DNA from: Haliclona indistincta
Taxonomy: Eukaryota > Porifera > Demospongiae > Haplosclerida > Chalinidae
Reading direction: 5' to 3'
DNA length: 64,000 bases
Assembly (NCBI GenBank): GCA_964017065.1
Contig: OZ024786.1
Location: forward strand, 14,582,940 to 14,646,939
Position 1 is the stretch's first letter. Each line of letters begins with the position of its first letter. Below the pieces are notes generated by a model. The model did no database searches, was not told the origin of the DNA, and saw only the letters and a program-made list of their open reading frames with translations. Below are positions 45,870 through 55,995 of the stretch, one piece after another. Made by a program: the position numbers and the translations under genes.

Positions 45870-46480
45870 ATGGAGGATCTGTCGTGCGGTATCTGCCTGG
45901 AGATAAGTTGTTCATAGACCCGCGGAATCTGCCCTGTCTACACACGTTCTGTCGAGAGTGTATACAGCGCTCACTGAACGAGGAGAACCACTCACTGAAG
46001 TGTCTCGTGTGCCGCGCTAAACTGAGATTGAGAACCGGCCGTATGTTCAACGAGAACTATACCACTCAAGAGACTGCAGCAGCAACGAGAGGACAATGGT
46101 AGACCACACCAACTAGTCGTGTGTAAGTCTTGTGGGGAACAGGCATTTATGGTTGCTTGGTGCTGTACGTGTTGCCATGATTTGCCAATCGTGTGAAGCA
46201 TTGCTCAAGAAATTCTAGAACACCACGTTGCAAAGATACCAACAGAAGGAGGAACTAAGATTGGTCCTCAGTAGAGCTTCTTTAGCAAAAATGGCAGTTC
46301 CTAAAAGTCTCGTACACACTGACCAGAACTTGAAGCACTTTTGTATTTCATGCTCAAAGTTAGTTTGTTCTGATTGCCTACTTGCTGGTAGTCATGCTGG
46401 ACATGAGCACAGCTTGGTTGAAGAGGCACGCCATAGCTTACAGACTGAGAGGAAGGAATTGGGTAATACAGTTAACCTTT
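45870..46480 (+). pseudogene. TRIM 5'-half relic P3
   Basis: It starts with MEDLSCGICLE, then the frame is lost (TAAGTTGTTCATAG). RING, linker, B-box 1 and B-box 2 follow in mixed frames, and ACGT is inserted near 46,167. The open piece 46,228-46,482 encodes B-box 2 (CSKLVCSDCLLAGSHAGHEH). Similarity ends in the coiled coil at the SEC11 intron. The first part of the window (1-285) is the same relic in the sister block. Confidence 0.85.
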
Positions 46481-46969
46481 AACCCCTTTTGGCATCAAAA
46501 TTGGTGTCATAATTGGTCTGATATGTGCTCCGAGTGTCTCATGTTGAGCATTCAAATTCACTTTTGTGATTTTTTTTATTAGTAGCTTTCAGCTTAAAAG
46601 TAGGTTACCATACTTATATTGCAGCGAAATTGAACTAGAAGTAGTGAAATTGCCTTCACAATGTTCAGTAAACGATGTCTCTCTCTCTGTCTCTCCCTTT
46701 CTCTCTCCCTCCTCCCTCTCCTCTCTCAGTGAGAGTATGGAGCCAGCTTTTCATCGCGGGGACCTCCTCTTTCTCACCAACTTTGACAATGACCCAATCA
46801 AGGCGGGGGAGATAGTTGTGTTCAAGATCAAGGAACGAGACATCCCCATTGTGCACCGAGTCATAAAAGTGCACGTTGAGTGAGTGATGACATCATAATG
46901 ACATCATTCTGTAATAGTACCATTGTATAGAAATACATTGCACAGCCCAAGAGCAATCCATAACACACA

Positions 46970-47643
46970 ATAGGCCTTTCCATTATAAGGCATAAGGAAT
47001 GTTGATTAAAAATTAATGAAATTCATCAAGAAATGACGAGCAGTGACGGTGAGCGACGTCATTTGCTGGAGTACGCTCAGAGCCATGGGCGCCAGAAGCA
47101 AACAAGTACTGCACTGCGCTAAGACTGTATACATCACCCACTAGTCTAAAAAAATAGCCATATCTATTTATGAAGAAGCACATGGTAATATTGTGAGTTG
47201 GTAGTAGCAACGAGTGTTGAGTTTGGTCATAGAAGACTCCCAGGAGCGGTCTTGAAAGACCTGTAGAGAGAGCCATGCAGTGCATTGTTAAAGCGATAGT
47301 TGTTATCCAAGGTAAAACAGTTGAAAAAGAAGTTGTCTTGCTAGAACTACAGTTCTAGACTCCTCAGGAGCCTCGTGAGAGTCATTTTTGGACAAATGGC
47401 AGCAAACAAACTCGACTGTATGGCATTACTACCTTGCGGTTTCAGCAGCAAATCATCGTCCTAGCTTCGCCTTCGGTGAAAGTCTAGGAAAACAATGAAA
47501 GGGAACTAAAATGCGCTTCTAACGAGAGAAACAGCGCTGTATAGTAGTGATCGCCAAGGTACTCCAGCAAATGACGTCATAACACGCAGAATTACGTTGC
47601 GCTACATTCCTTGCATATTTTCCCTTACGGTGGAAAGGCCTAT
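46970..47643. mobile_element. Inverted-repeat element in SEC11 intron (copy 4)
   Basis: The third copy of the element at 831-1,495, at the same intron point. Confidence 0.7.
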
Positions 47644-48471
47644 TCACTTAGTGTAAACATTCTTATATCCATTTATTGCCCACCACTATTGTGCTTATGT
47701 ATGACTCATTGAGGCATAGTCTTGTGACCCTGATACAGCAGCACGAGGCAAGACTCCCTAACATTATAATGATTTATCTTTGGTCCGTGTGCGGCATCAA
47801 GCTTGTGAAGTGCTCGGAGGGTAACTTGTTGGTGGCACATGACTATTCACTCTTATGAAAATACTGAGATTAGAGTCTCGGCGCCTTTGATGTCGCCCAT
47901 AAAATAGTAATAATAATTACGATAAAATTTGTGTTCGTTGCGACACATGGATTTTGACTTCAGAAGTTTTTTTGTCTTCAGTGATAAAGGAGAGGTACGT
48001 CTGTTGACTAAAGGTGATAACAATGCAGTGGATGACAGAGGGCTAGTGTACAATCCGGGACAAGACTGGGTCAAGAGAAGTGAAGTGGTCGGAAGAGCAC
48101 GAGGGTAAGTGGGAGTGGTGTGCAGAAAGGGAAGAAATTTTATGATGTCTATAGTGGATATAACTATAATACCGTCAATTTTTTGGGAAAGTAATATTTT
48201 TTTGAACAAAAGAATTTTGCAATGGAAAGGTACTAGTTATGTTCAAATAAAATTAATGATACCGTCAATTTGGTGTTTTTTTTGCAACATCAAAGGCAAA
48301 ATTAATTTTAGCGGGTACCATAATAATTATTATTTTCTCAAATACCAGCCGCTTCTGAATAGAAGCTGGTCTCATGAATTTTATCTCAAAAGGCCTAGAT
48401 AAGAAATAGAGGCTTGGGCTTTTCTTCGAGAAAATAAAATTACGGCAAATTTTTTAATTTTTTTGTGACTA

Positions 48472-48766
48472 CCGTATTTCTTCTAAAAATTCTGTACAAA
48501 ATAAATAATTTCAGATTTGCTTGCCCAATATTTGGAAGTGCTTGTGGCAGAAGTTCCAGAAGCGCCGAATAATTAGAGGTGTGGTGACGAGCACGTGTTT
48601 TGAATAAGAACGTGTCCACAGCTCTTTTCCATGAAGTACAGGACTTTTCACATTGAGCTGTTGGCTTACTGTGATGAAGAACCAAAATGCTTGCCGAAAT
48701 TTGGAGGTTTATTACGCATTTCAGCGACAAGGTGCTGAAAAAATAGGAGGTGCCAAATCTTTACGG
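48472..48766. mobile_element. TA-flanked MITE, sister of 2,318
   Basis: It has the same left end and interior as 2,318-2,621. The right end has lost about 8 bases (CTTTACGG for CTTTAGAAGAAATACGG), so this copy is probably immobile. Confidence 0.8.
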
Positions 48767-49221
48767 TAAATATTTTTACGAACGTGAAATTTTAATGTGC
48801 CGGTATCACCCAATGATGATATGTGCTTGAAGCACTTTGAGCATGATTTATTTTATGAATGGGCTGTTCATAATACGAATAATAGTTATTATTATTGTCC
48901 GCCCTGTCTACACACGTTCTGTTGTGGTTTCCTAAGCGTTTATTTATCACTTTCTATCTACAGTTTTCTTCCATACATTGGAATGGTAACTATAGTGATG
49001 AATGACTATCCTATGCTCAAGGTACGTGTTGCTATATTATATATTATTGTTTTTTTTTGTTGTTGTTTTTTAATATTATCTTTGTTTTTTACTATTTTTC
49101 TTTTCTCCATCCTGCAGTATGTGCTGCTCGGAGAATTAGCAGTGTTTGTACTATTTCAGAGAGAGTAGTAATACTGATGTGTACATTAGTCAAATCACTC
49201 ATTTTTGTAAACACTTAACCA

Positions 49222-49245
49222 GACCACGCCTTAAAGGTGTGGTTA
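49222..49245. promoter_or_regulatory. Conserved palindrome upstream of TRIM
   Basis: Identical to the motif at 8,879, about 20 bases before the ATG at 49,267. Confidence 0.45.
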
Positions 49246-49266
49246 CGTTACGGCTGATCTGAAGTG

Positions 49267-50694
49267 ATGGCGGAACTTCATGACGACTTCAAGTGCGGTA
49301 TCTGTCTGGAGTTGTTCCAGGACCCGCGGAATCTGCCCTGTCTACACACGTTCTGTCGAGAGTGTATACAGCGCTCACTGAACGAGGAGAACCACTCACT
49401 GAAGTGTCCCGTGTGCCGCGCTAAACACGAGCTAAGCGAGGGGGCGGGGTTACTGCCTGTGAACCCGTATGCCCAACGAGAACTACCACTCAAGAGACTA
49501 CAGCAGCAACGAGAGGAAAATGGTGGACCACACCAGCTAGTTGAGTGTAAGTCGTGTGGGGAACAGGCCGGACCAGTGGTTGCCTGGTGTGAGGAATGCG
49601 ATGCAATGATCTGCCAACAATGTGTGGCCTTGCACAAGAAGATTGCTGGTTTGCGAAGGCATCATATAGAGCAAATTTCGAGTAATTCGTCTGCTAAACA
49701 AAACGATAGTGATTCAATGTTTTCCAAGTGCTTAAGGCATGGCAACGAGAGATTAAAGTTTGTGTGCACTGGTTGTTCTGAGCTGGTTTGTTCAGATTGT
49801 CTGCTGTTAGGACCACATGTACAACACAAGTATTGCTTGATTGAAGAGGCATACGATGACTTGAAGACTAAGATGCAGGATTTGGCTGATGTAGTTGTGG
49901 AAAAGAAGCAGGAGTTTAGTGAGTATTTGGAAAAGGCTGTTAAGGCTGAGCATGAAGAGCTAGAGCATATTGAGCTAGTAAAGACTAAAGTGAACACAAT
50001 GTTCGATGGTATCGCAGCATCAGTAGAGGCACAGAGGAATGAAGCTCTCCAGAATGTGCCACAAGCTGTGAAGGAGATCTGGTCACAGAAGGAGATAATG
50101 GAGGTCAGTCTGGCTCAACTAGACAGCTTCACTAGATTTGCTGAAAACACCCATAAGTGTATGACTGCTTCAAAATATGCAGCCATGGCAACCCAGGCTA
50201 TCAAACTGATGAAACGACTAAAGAATACTCATGGAGACGAGACTAGTCTAAAGCAGACAATACACATTGGGTCATGCTTTGTTCGAGACAATTCTCAGTT
50301 ACCTCGTCTGTTTTCAGTTGGTCAACCTTCGCTCAAGTTTACTCCTTCTCCTGATTCTAAAATACAACGAGTGCATGAAGGTATGACCTTAGGCGTAGGT
50401 AAATGTAAGGCAACAATCAAAGTGTCGTTAGTAGCAGGCGAGCTACCAGTATTGTTTCCACCGATACTTATAGAAGATTGTAGTCTTACTGTCAACGCAA
50501 CATATGGTCAAGACACACTGACATATTCATATTACGGCGATAGTAACAACATTCGGATTAGTCGAGCAGATCAGTCTTCTTGGAATATTAATGTCACAGT
50601 TTCATCAAGTAGATATAGTGAGAAAACATTAACAATCATATGCAAGGTATCAGGGGCTGTAACAATTACAACAAAGGTTACATATACAATATGA
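49267..50694 (+). CDS. TRIM-type RING/B-box protein, C-terminal group A
   Basis: This intronless gene of 475 residues is the sister of 8,924-10,351, with scattered amino-acid differences (for example Gly for Glu after the RING, Gln for His and Glu for Gly in the coiled coil, Arg for Ile near the end). RING C3HC4, B-box 1, B-box 2, coiled coil and the group A beta-rich C-terminus are complete. The start is the ATG of MAELHDD. A lone SEC11 last exon and the palindrome follow the gene, as after 8,924. No break was seen. Confidence 0.93.
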   Translation: MAELHDDFKCGICLELFQDPRNLPCLHTFCRECIQRSLNEENHSLKCPVCRAKHELSEGAGLLPVNPYAQRELPLKRLQQQREENGGPHQLVECKSCGEQAGPVVAWCEECDAMICQQCVALHKKIAGLRRHHIEQISSNSSAKQNDSDSMFSKCLRHGNERLKFVCTGCSELVCSDCLLLGPHVQHKYCLIEEAYDDLKTKMQDLADVVVEKKQEFSEYLEKAVKAEHEELEHIELVKTKVNTMFDGIAASVEAQRNEALQNVPQAVKEIWSQKEIMEVSLAQLDSFTRFAENTHKCMTASKYAAMATQAIKLMKRLKNTHGDETSLKQTIHIGSCFVRDNSQLPRLFSVGQPSLKFTPSPDSKIQRVHEGMTLGVGKCKATIKVSLVAGELPVLFPPILIEDCSLTVNATYGQDTLTYSYYGDSNNIRISRADQSSWNINVTVSSSRYSEKTLTIICKVSGAVTITTKVTYTI

Positions 50695-50794
50695 TGAATT
50701 GGAACGTGATGACTATATATAGCTATGCTCAAGGTATAATTTTATTGGTACGTTTGTGTTTTACTATTATTTTTTTCTTTTCTCTGTCCTGCAG

Positions 50795-50845
50795 TATGTG
50801 CTGCTCGGTGGATTAGCAGTGTATGTACTATTTCAGAGAGAATAG
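50795..50845 (+). pseudogene. SEC11: Lone last SEC11 exon after TRIM
   Basis: It is the counterpart of 10,462-10,512, with acceptor and stop codon. A further copy of the palindrome follows at 50,900-50,923, now next to a transposon and not a gene. Confidence 0.8.
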
Positions 50846-50946
50846 CAATACTGTTGTGTCAAATCACTCATTTTGTATATACCTAACTTTTGATAACCAG
50901 ACCACGCCTTAAAGGTGTGGTCACGTATGTTTTGCAAAGGTAATGG

Positions 50947-51559
50947 CCAGGGGGGGTACGACAAGCTAATTTATTCTGACGTAATGCTGACGTTACTGCT
51001 CGTAGGGTAAATCAAAATACATTGCGACTTTCCTGGTCAGCTTCGTCTTTAGAGGACAATTTCAACGGTAAGTGTGTTGCGGAATGGATACTACTACCCA
51101 AGAGCTTTCGTTTAAGCTACCTTACCCCACCCTTACCTCTTAGTTTTTGCATATAGAGAGATGAGATGGAGAATTGGTTGGCAAAACTATTCACCCAAGA
51201 AAGCACCAACGTGATCAAAACAGCATCGCTATCATTCTTGAGCATCATTCAGTTAATAATGTAAAGAAATTGCGACTGTGGCGCACAAACTCTGGCTGCA
51301 ATACGCACAAATTAATGCTGTCCAATCACTGTAACAGCAGAAACTTGTTTCAGCTATTTTCAGTAGATTGTTCTGGAATATTACTTGCCTTGATCTGGAG
51401 TGTAAACAATGCACACCTGAGCTCGATATCATGTACTATAGGCTATAGCGCGATGGCAAACTGTTTAAACTATCCTGCATACATTCCATTCGTTAGTGGG
51501 CGTGTCGTATGTCTGCAATACGTCATATTAAATTACAGGTAGCTTGTCGTACCCCCTGG
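50947..51559. mobile_element. GGGGGTACGAC-ended element, copy A
   Basis: This intact 613-bp copy has ends CCAGGGGG(G)TACGACAAGCTA inverted, and GGTAATGG/CCATTACC outside, also inverted. It is the reverse complement of the copy at 53,261-53,875 almost base for base. No recognisable protein is encoded. Confidence 0.82.
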
Positions 51560-51580
51560 CCATTACCGGTACCCAGGGGG

Positions 51581-52660
51581 CAGGGGGTACGACAAGCTAA
51601 TTTAATATGACGTATTGCTGACATACGACACGCCCACTACAATAATGTAAGGCTTTGGAATGTATGCAAGGATAGTTCAAACAGTTTGCCATCGCGCTAT
51701 AGTACATGATATCGAGCGCAAGTGTGCATTGCTTACACTCCAGGTCAAGGCAAGTGATATTCCAGAACAATCTACTGAAAATAGCTGAAACAAGTTTTCT
51801 GCTGTTACAGTGATTGGACAACATTTGTGCGTATTGCAGCCAGAGTTTGTGCGCCACAGCCAAAATTTCTTTACATTATTAACCAAATGATGCTCTTGAA
51901 TGATAGCAATGCTGTTTTGATCATGTTGGTGCTTTCTTGGGGGAAAAATCTTGCCAACCAATTCTCTGTCTTCATCTCTCTGTACTGCAAAAACTAAAAG
52001 AGGTACGGGTGGGGTACGGTAGCTTAAACGAAAGGTCTTGGGCAATAGAATCTATTTAGCAACATACTTACCGGTCAAATTGTCCTCTAAAGGCGTAGCA
52101 GACCACGAAAGACCCAATGTATTCGGGCGTATGGAAAAGCTGGAAACGGAAGGCGGAAACAGAAACGGACGACGGAAAATGGGCGTGGTCTCGCACTGAC
52201 CCTAAAAACCTTCGCCTAACAGCGCCCAGTATGGACCTAACGGCGCCTGCATGGACCTAACAGCGCCAGTATGGACCTAACAGCGCCCAGTATTCGCCTA
52301 ACAGCGCGCAGTATGGACCTAACGGCGCCAGTATGGACCTAACGGCGCCCAGTACTATTATGGCATGTTAGGCGAATACTGGGCGCTGTTAGGCGAATAC
52401 TGGGCGCTGTTAGGTCCATACAGGCGCCGTTAGGTCCATACTGGGCGCTGTTAGGCGAAGGTTTTTAGGGTCTTGGGTTTAGTTTTCGGGCTCTTGAGTG
52501 CGAGACCACGCCCATTTTCCGTCGTCCGTTTCTGTTTCCGCCTTCCGTTTTCCGTTTCCAGCTTTTCCATACGCCCAATGTATTCTGGTTTACTAATGAT
52601 TGCCTACGTGAAGCTACGTCAGCATTACGTCAGAATAAATTAGCTTGTCGTACCCCCCTG
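51581..52660. mobile_element. GGGGGTACGAC-ended element, copy D, diverged
   Basis: It is the most diverged copy, in the same orientation as that at 12,041. A foldback element (52,125-52,576) is nested within it. The right end meets the element at 52,666. Confidence 0.78.
52125..52576. mobile_element. 452-bp foldback element, 9-bp target duplication
   Basis: AATGTATTC flanks both sides (52,116-52,124 and 52,577-52,585). Sister copies have a single AATGTATT here. The outer arms of about 100 bases start GGGCGTATGGAAAAGCTGG and are inverted. Between them 20-bp units (CCTAACAGCGCCCAGTATGGA-like, 20 bases or fewer) run first in one and then in the other direction, making nearly the whole element self-complementary. 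The 9-bp duplication fits a Mutator-like origin. Confidence 0.85.
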
Positions 52661-52665
52661 CCAGG

Positions 52666-53256
52666 GCGAATTTTTTTTTTGGACGCGGTTTCGACTTAGT
52701 GTGATAACTTGTAGGGATGCGGCTAATATGCGGGCACTGCTTCCGGCATAATAGGTAATTTTTTTTTCGAGCATTATTCGAAGCATAATCGGTAAAAATG
52801 TAACATAATTGGTAGGTGTGGTCGTTACACCCACCATTTTTGAATGCGCGTTCAAGTTCAACAGCAACACAAGAACAAACAAGCACATATTGCATTCGAA
52901 AATGCGTTGTCATCTTGTCGACAGTAAGCTAGCAGCTGTGAGCTCCCTTAGACTGCCTAACAATCGTTCAATCGTTTGTTTCAATGATCACGTGAGGCTT
53001 GAATAAGTAGCATAATTGTGAGCATAATCGGTGAAAATTTTGAGCAGTGCGGAATAGAATAATGGGTAAATTTTTGAGCATAATAGCCGCGTGCATTGCA
53101 AACAACCACACTAACCGCTAAGCCACCGGAACTTGCTGTCCGTTCTGTGCTACAAACAAGCCTTTATAGTGATTTTGTACGCGCGGGGCACACGCGGGCA
53201 TGTTCTGTATCATGAATATTAATTAGTTCGAAACCGCGTCCAAAAAAATAATTCGC
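52666..53256. mobile_element. 9-bp-target element with tRNA-like unit, second copy
   Basis: It has the same GCGAATTTTTTTTTTGGACG ends as 12,309. CCTGCCAGG flanks both sides. The interior differs: the GGGCC repeats are missing. A tRNA-like stretch lies on the minus strand at about 53,100-53,160, and 52,720-53,090 holds an unrelated sequence rich in GCATAAT(C/A)GGTA words. Confidence 0.8.
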
Positions 53257-53260
53257 CCTG

Positions 53261-53875
53261 CCAGGGGGTACGACAAGCTACCTGTAATTTAATATGACGT
53301 ATTGCTGACATACGACACGCCCACTAACGAATGGAATGTATGCAGGATAGTTTAAACAGTTTGCCATCGCGCTATAGCCTATAGTACATGATATCGAGCT
53401 CAGGTGTGCATTGTTTACACTCCAGATCCAGGCAAGTAATATTCCAGAACAATCTACTGAAAATAGCTGAAACAAGTTTCTACTGTTACAGTGATTGGAC
53501 AGCATTAATTTGTGCGTATTGCAGCCAGAGTTTGTGCGCCACAGTCGCAATTTCTTTACATTATTAACTGAATGATGCTCAAGAATGATAGCGATGCTGT
53601 TTTGATCACGTTGGTGCTTTCTTGGGTGAATAGTTTTGCCAACCAATTCTCCATCTTCATCTCTCTATACTGCAAAAACTAAAAGAGGTAAGGGTGGGGT
53701 AAGGTAGCTTAAACGAAAGCTCTTGGGTAGTAGTATCCATTCCGCAACACACTTACCGTTGAAATTGTCCTCTAAAGACGAAGCTGACCAGGAAAGTCGC
53801 AATGTATTTTGATTTACCCTACGAGCAGTAACGTCAGCATTACGTCAGAATAAATTAGCTTGTCGTACCTCCTGG
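53261..53875. mobile_element. GGGGGTACGAC-ended element, copy B, abutting TRIM start
   Basis: The 615-bp copy ends CCTGG three bases before the ATG of the TRIM gene at 53,879. It therefore replaces the usual promoter region (last SEC11 exon plus palindrome). The same arrangement at 12,041-13,726 shows that the pair element plus TRIM was duplicated as a block. Confidence 0.82.
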
Positions 53876-53878
53876 GTA

Positions 53879-55284
53879 ATGGCTGAACTTCATGACGACT
53901 TGAAGTGTGGTATCTGTCTGGAATTGTTCCAGGACCCGCGGAGTCTGCCCTGTCTACACACGTTCTGTCGAGAGTGTATACAGCGCTCACTGAACGAGGA
54001 GAACCACTCACTGAAGTGTCCCGTGTGCCGCACTAAACACGAGCTAAGCGAGGGGGCGGGGCTGCTACCTGTGAACCAATATGCTCTGCAAGAACTACCG
54101 CTCAAGAGACTACAGCAGCAACGAGAGGACAATGGTGCACCACACCAGCTAGTCGAGTGTAATTCGTGTGGGGAACAGGTTCAACCAGTGGTTGCTTGGT
54201 GTGAGGACTGTGATGGCGTCATCTGTCAACCCTGTCTGGGTCAGCACAAGAAGATTTCTTGTCTACGAAAGCATCGTATAAAACTAATTTCAAGTGATTC
54301 AACTGCTGAAGAAACTGACAGTGAGTCAATTTTTTCTAAGTGCCTGAGGCACAAAAATGAGAAGTTGAAGTACTTTTGCACTGGTTGTTCTGAACTAGTT
54401 TGTTCAGAGTGTCTACTGCTAGGATCACATGTGCAGCATAAGTATTGCTTGATTGAAGAGGCGTGCCATGGCTTGAAGACCAAGATGCAGAAGTTGGCTA
54501 GTTTAGTTGTGAAGAAGAGACATGAGTTTAGCGAACATTTAGGGAAGGCTGTCAAGGCTGAGTGTGCAGAACTAGAGCATATTGAGGTAGTAAAGACTAA
54601 AGTGAACACAATGTTTGATGGTATCGCAGCATCAGTAGAGACACAGAGGAATGAAGCTCTCCAGAGTGTGTCACAAGGAGTGAAGGAGATCTGGTCACAG
54701 ATGGAGGTCAGTCTGGCTCAACTAGACAGCTTCACTAGATTTACTGACCATCATGCCCACAAGTGCACGACTGATTCGATCTATGCAGCCATGGCAACTC
54801 AGGCTATCAAGTTGATGGGACGATTGAAGAATACTCATGGAGACGAGGCTAGTTTAACGCGGACAATACGCATTGGGTCACGCTTTCCTAAAGACAATTC
54901 TCAGTTACCTCGTTTGATTTCAGTTGGTCAACTTTCGCTCAAGTTTATACCTGCTCTAGAATCTACAATTCCGACGGTAACTAAAAAATTGGCTTTGGAA
55001 ACCTAATTTCAACTACAGCAACATTCAGAGTGTCGTTAGTAGTGGGAGATATAGCAGTATTGTTTCCAACATTACCTATAAGCGATTGTAAACTTACTGT
55101 CAACGCTACATATGGAGAAGACGAACCGTCAGAATTCCGCAGCATTTCGATTGTTAGAGCAGATCATTTTACTTGGAAGATTACTGTCACGATTCCACAA
55201 GATTTTGAAGACAGTACGTTGGCGGTCATATGTAAGGTATCAGGAGCTGTGACGATTACATCAAGGGTCACATATACTGCATGA
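53879..55284 (+). pseudogene. TRIM gene, group A, single frameshift
   Basis: RING, both B-boxes and coiled coil are open. A six-base deletion in the coiled coil keeps the frame. Near 54,985, within an A-run, the frame shifts and a stop follows at 55,004. The remaining group A strands are open in the next frame up to 55,284. This could be a real pseudogene or a homopolymer sequencing error. If an error, the gene would be intact. RING residues are complete. Confidence 0.85.
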
Positions 55285-55375
55285 TTGATGATTAGTGTAG
55301 ATGTATAATTTTTTGCATATAAGTTCAAGTTTTAACCACGTGATAAAGCGTAGACATAAATGGAAATGCATGCAT

Positions 55376-55921
55376 GTCTGAAGTGTGGTATCTGTCTAGA
55401 GTTGATCAACCATTGCATGAATGGCCCAGTATAGGCATTGAACAGATTATGTTTAACAGTGTCATTTATCACCGAAGGCGGACAGCCAGTGATTTCAAAA
55501 TTGCTATGAGAAAGGTGCAGTTTTCTTGTAATAGCTGATGTGGCAGCCATTGAAGAGTCTGTACCTCCTTAGCTTAGTTGATCCACTCACTATTCCTGTT
55601 AGAAGCTCCTCTACGTACCTGAGCCTTCTTTTGCTGAGCTGAGCCTACTGCTAATGACTCTTTTGATGCTGATGGAAATGTTGCATTACTTGTAAAACTG
55701 ACATCTCCAGACATTTTTCAATCAGGAGGCGTACGTTTGCTGTTCTGGGTGAGAATGCCGTTGAATGCTCAGCTAAGTTGGTCGAGGAGTCAGATGAATT
55801 AGCATGGAAGATAACTATTGCACCATGTCTATCATGCTATCAAACACTGGTAGTGAGATACAGCAAGAGTATGTCAGGAATCATTGCATCTGAAACCGCA
55901 GAAGTTACTTACAAATTTTGA
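55376..55921 (+). pseudogene. TRIM relic: RING start fused to group C C-terminus
   Basis: About 25 bases of RING start (AAGTGTGGTATCTGTCT) run directly into the group C C-terminal region at about 55,408, so the B-boxes and coiled coil are deleted. The rest has several frame breaks and small insertions (for example GTAC-containing at about 55,733) and ends with the usual ACAAATTTTGA. Confidence 0.85.
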
Positions 55922-55995
55922 CAAAGTTTAATTTTTGCATGGATTTAGAAAAATTAATAATAAAATTTTATTTTTATGACTGAACCACGCCTAAA

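Larger units (their letters stand above)
46730..49168 (+). pseudogene. SEC11: SEC11 3' exons, copy 4
   Basis: Exons are 46730-46879, 47982-48104, 48964-49021 and 49118-49168, all open. The second exon has three extra bases (AGT, near 48,045) that insert one residue into the conserved RGLYNPG stretch. The last exon has Gly to Glu in the hydrophobic tail. As in copies 1 and 3, Glu precedes the catalytic Ser. No anchor exons are present. This copy is the uninterrupted counterpart of copy 1 and gives the empty site of the 5.8 kb transposon. Confidence 0.87.

Noticed and set aside
50947..53875. 122-residue frames in the GGGGGTACGAC-ended elements as a protein
   Set aside because: The frame recurs only because the copies are near-identical. 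In the diverged copies it is changed, and no transposase motif is present.
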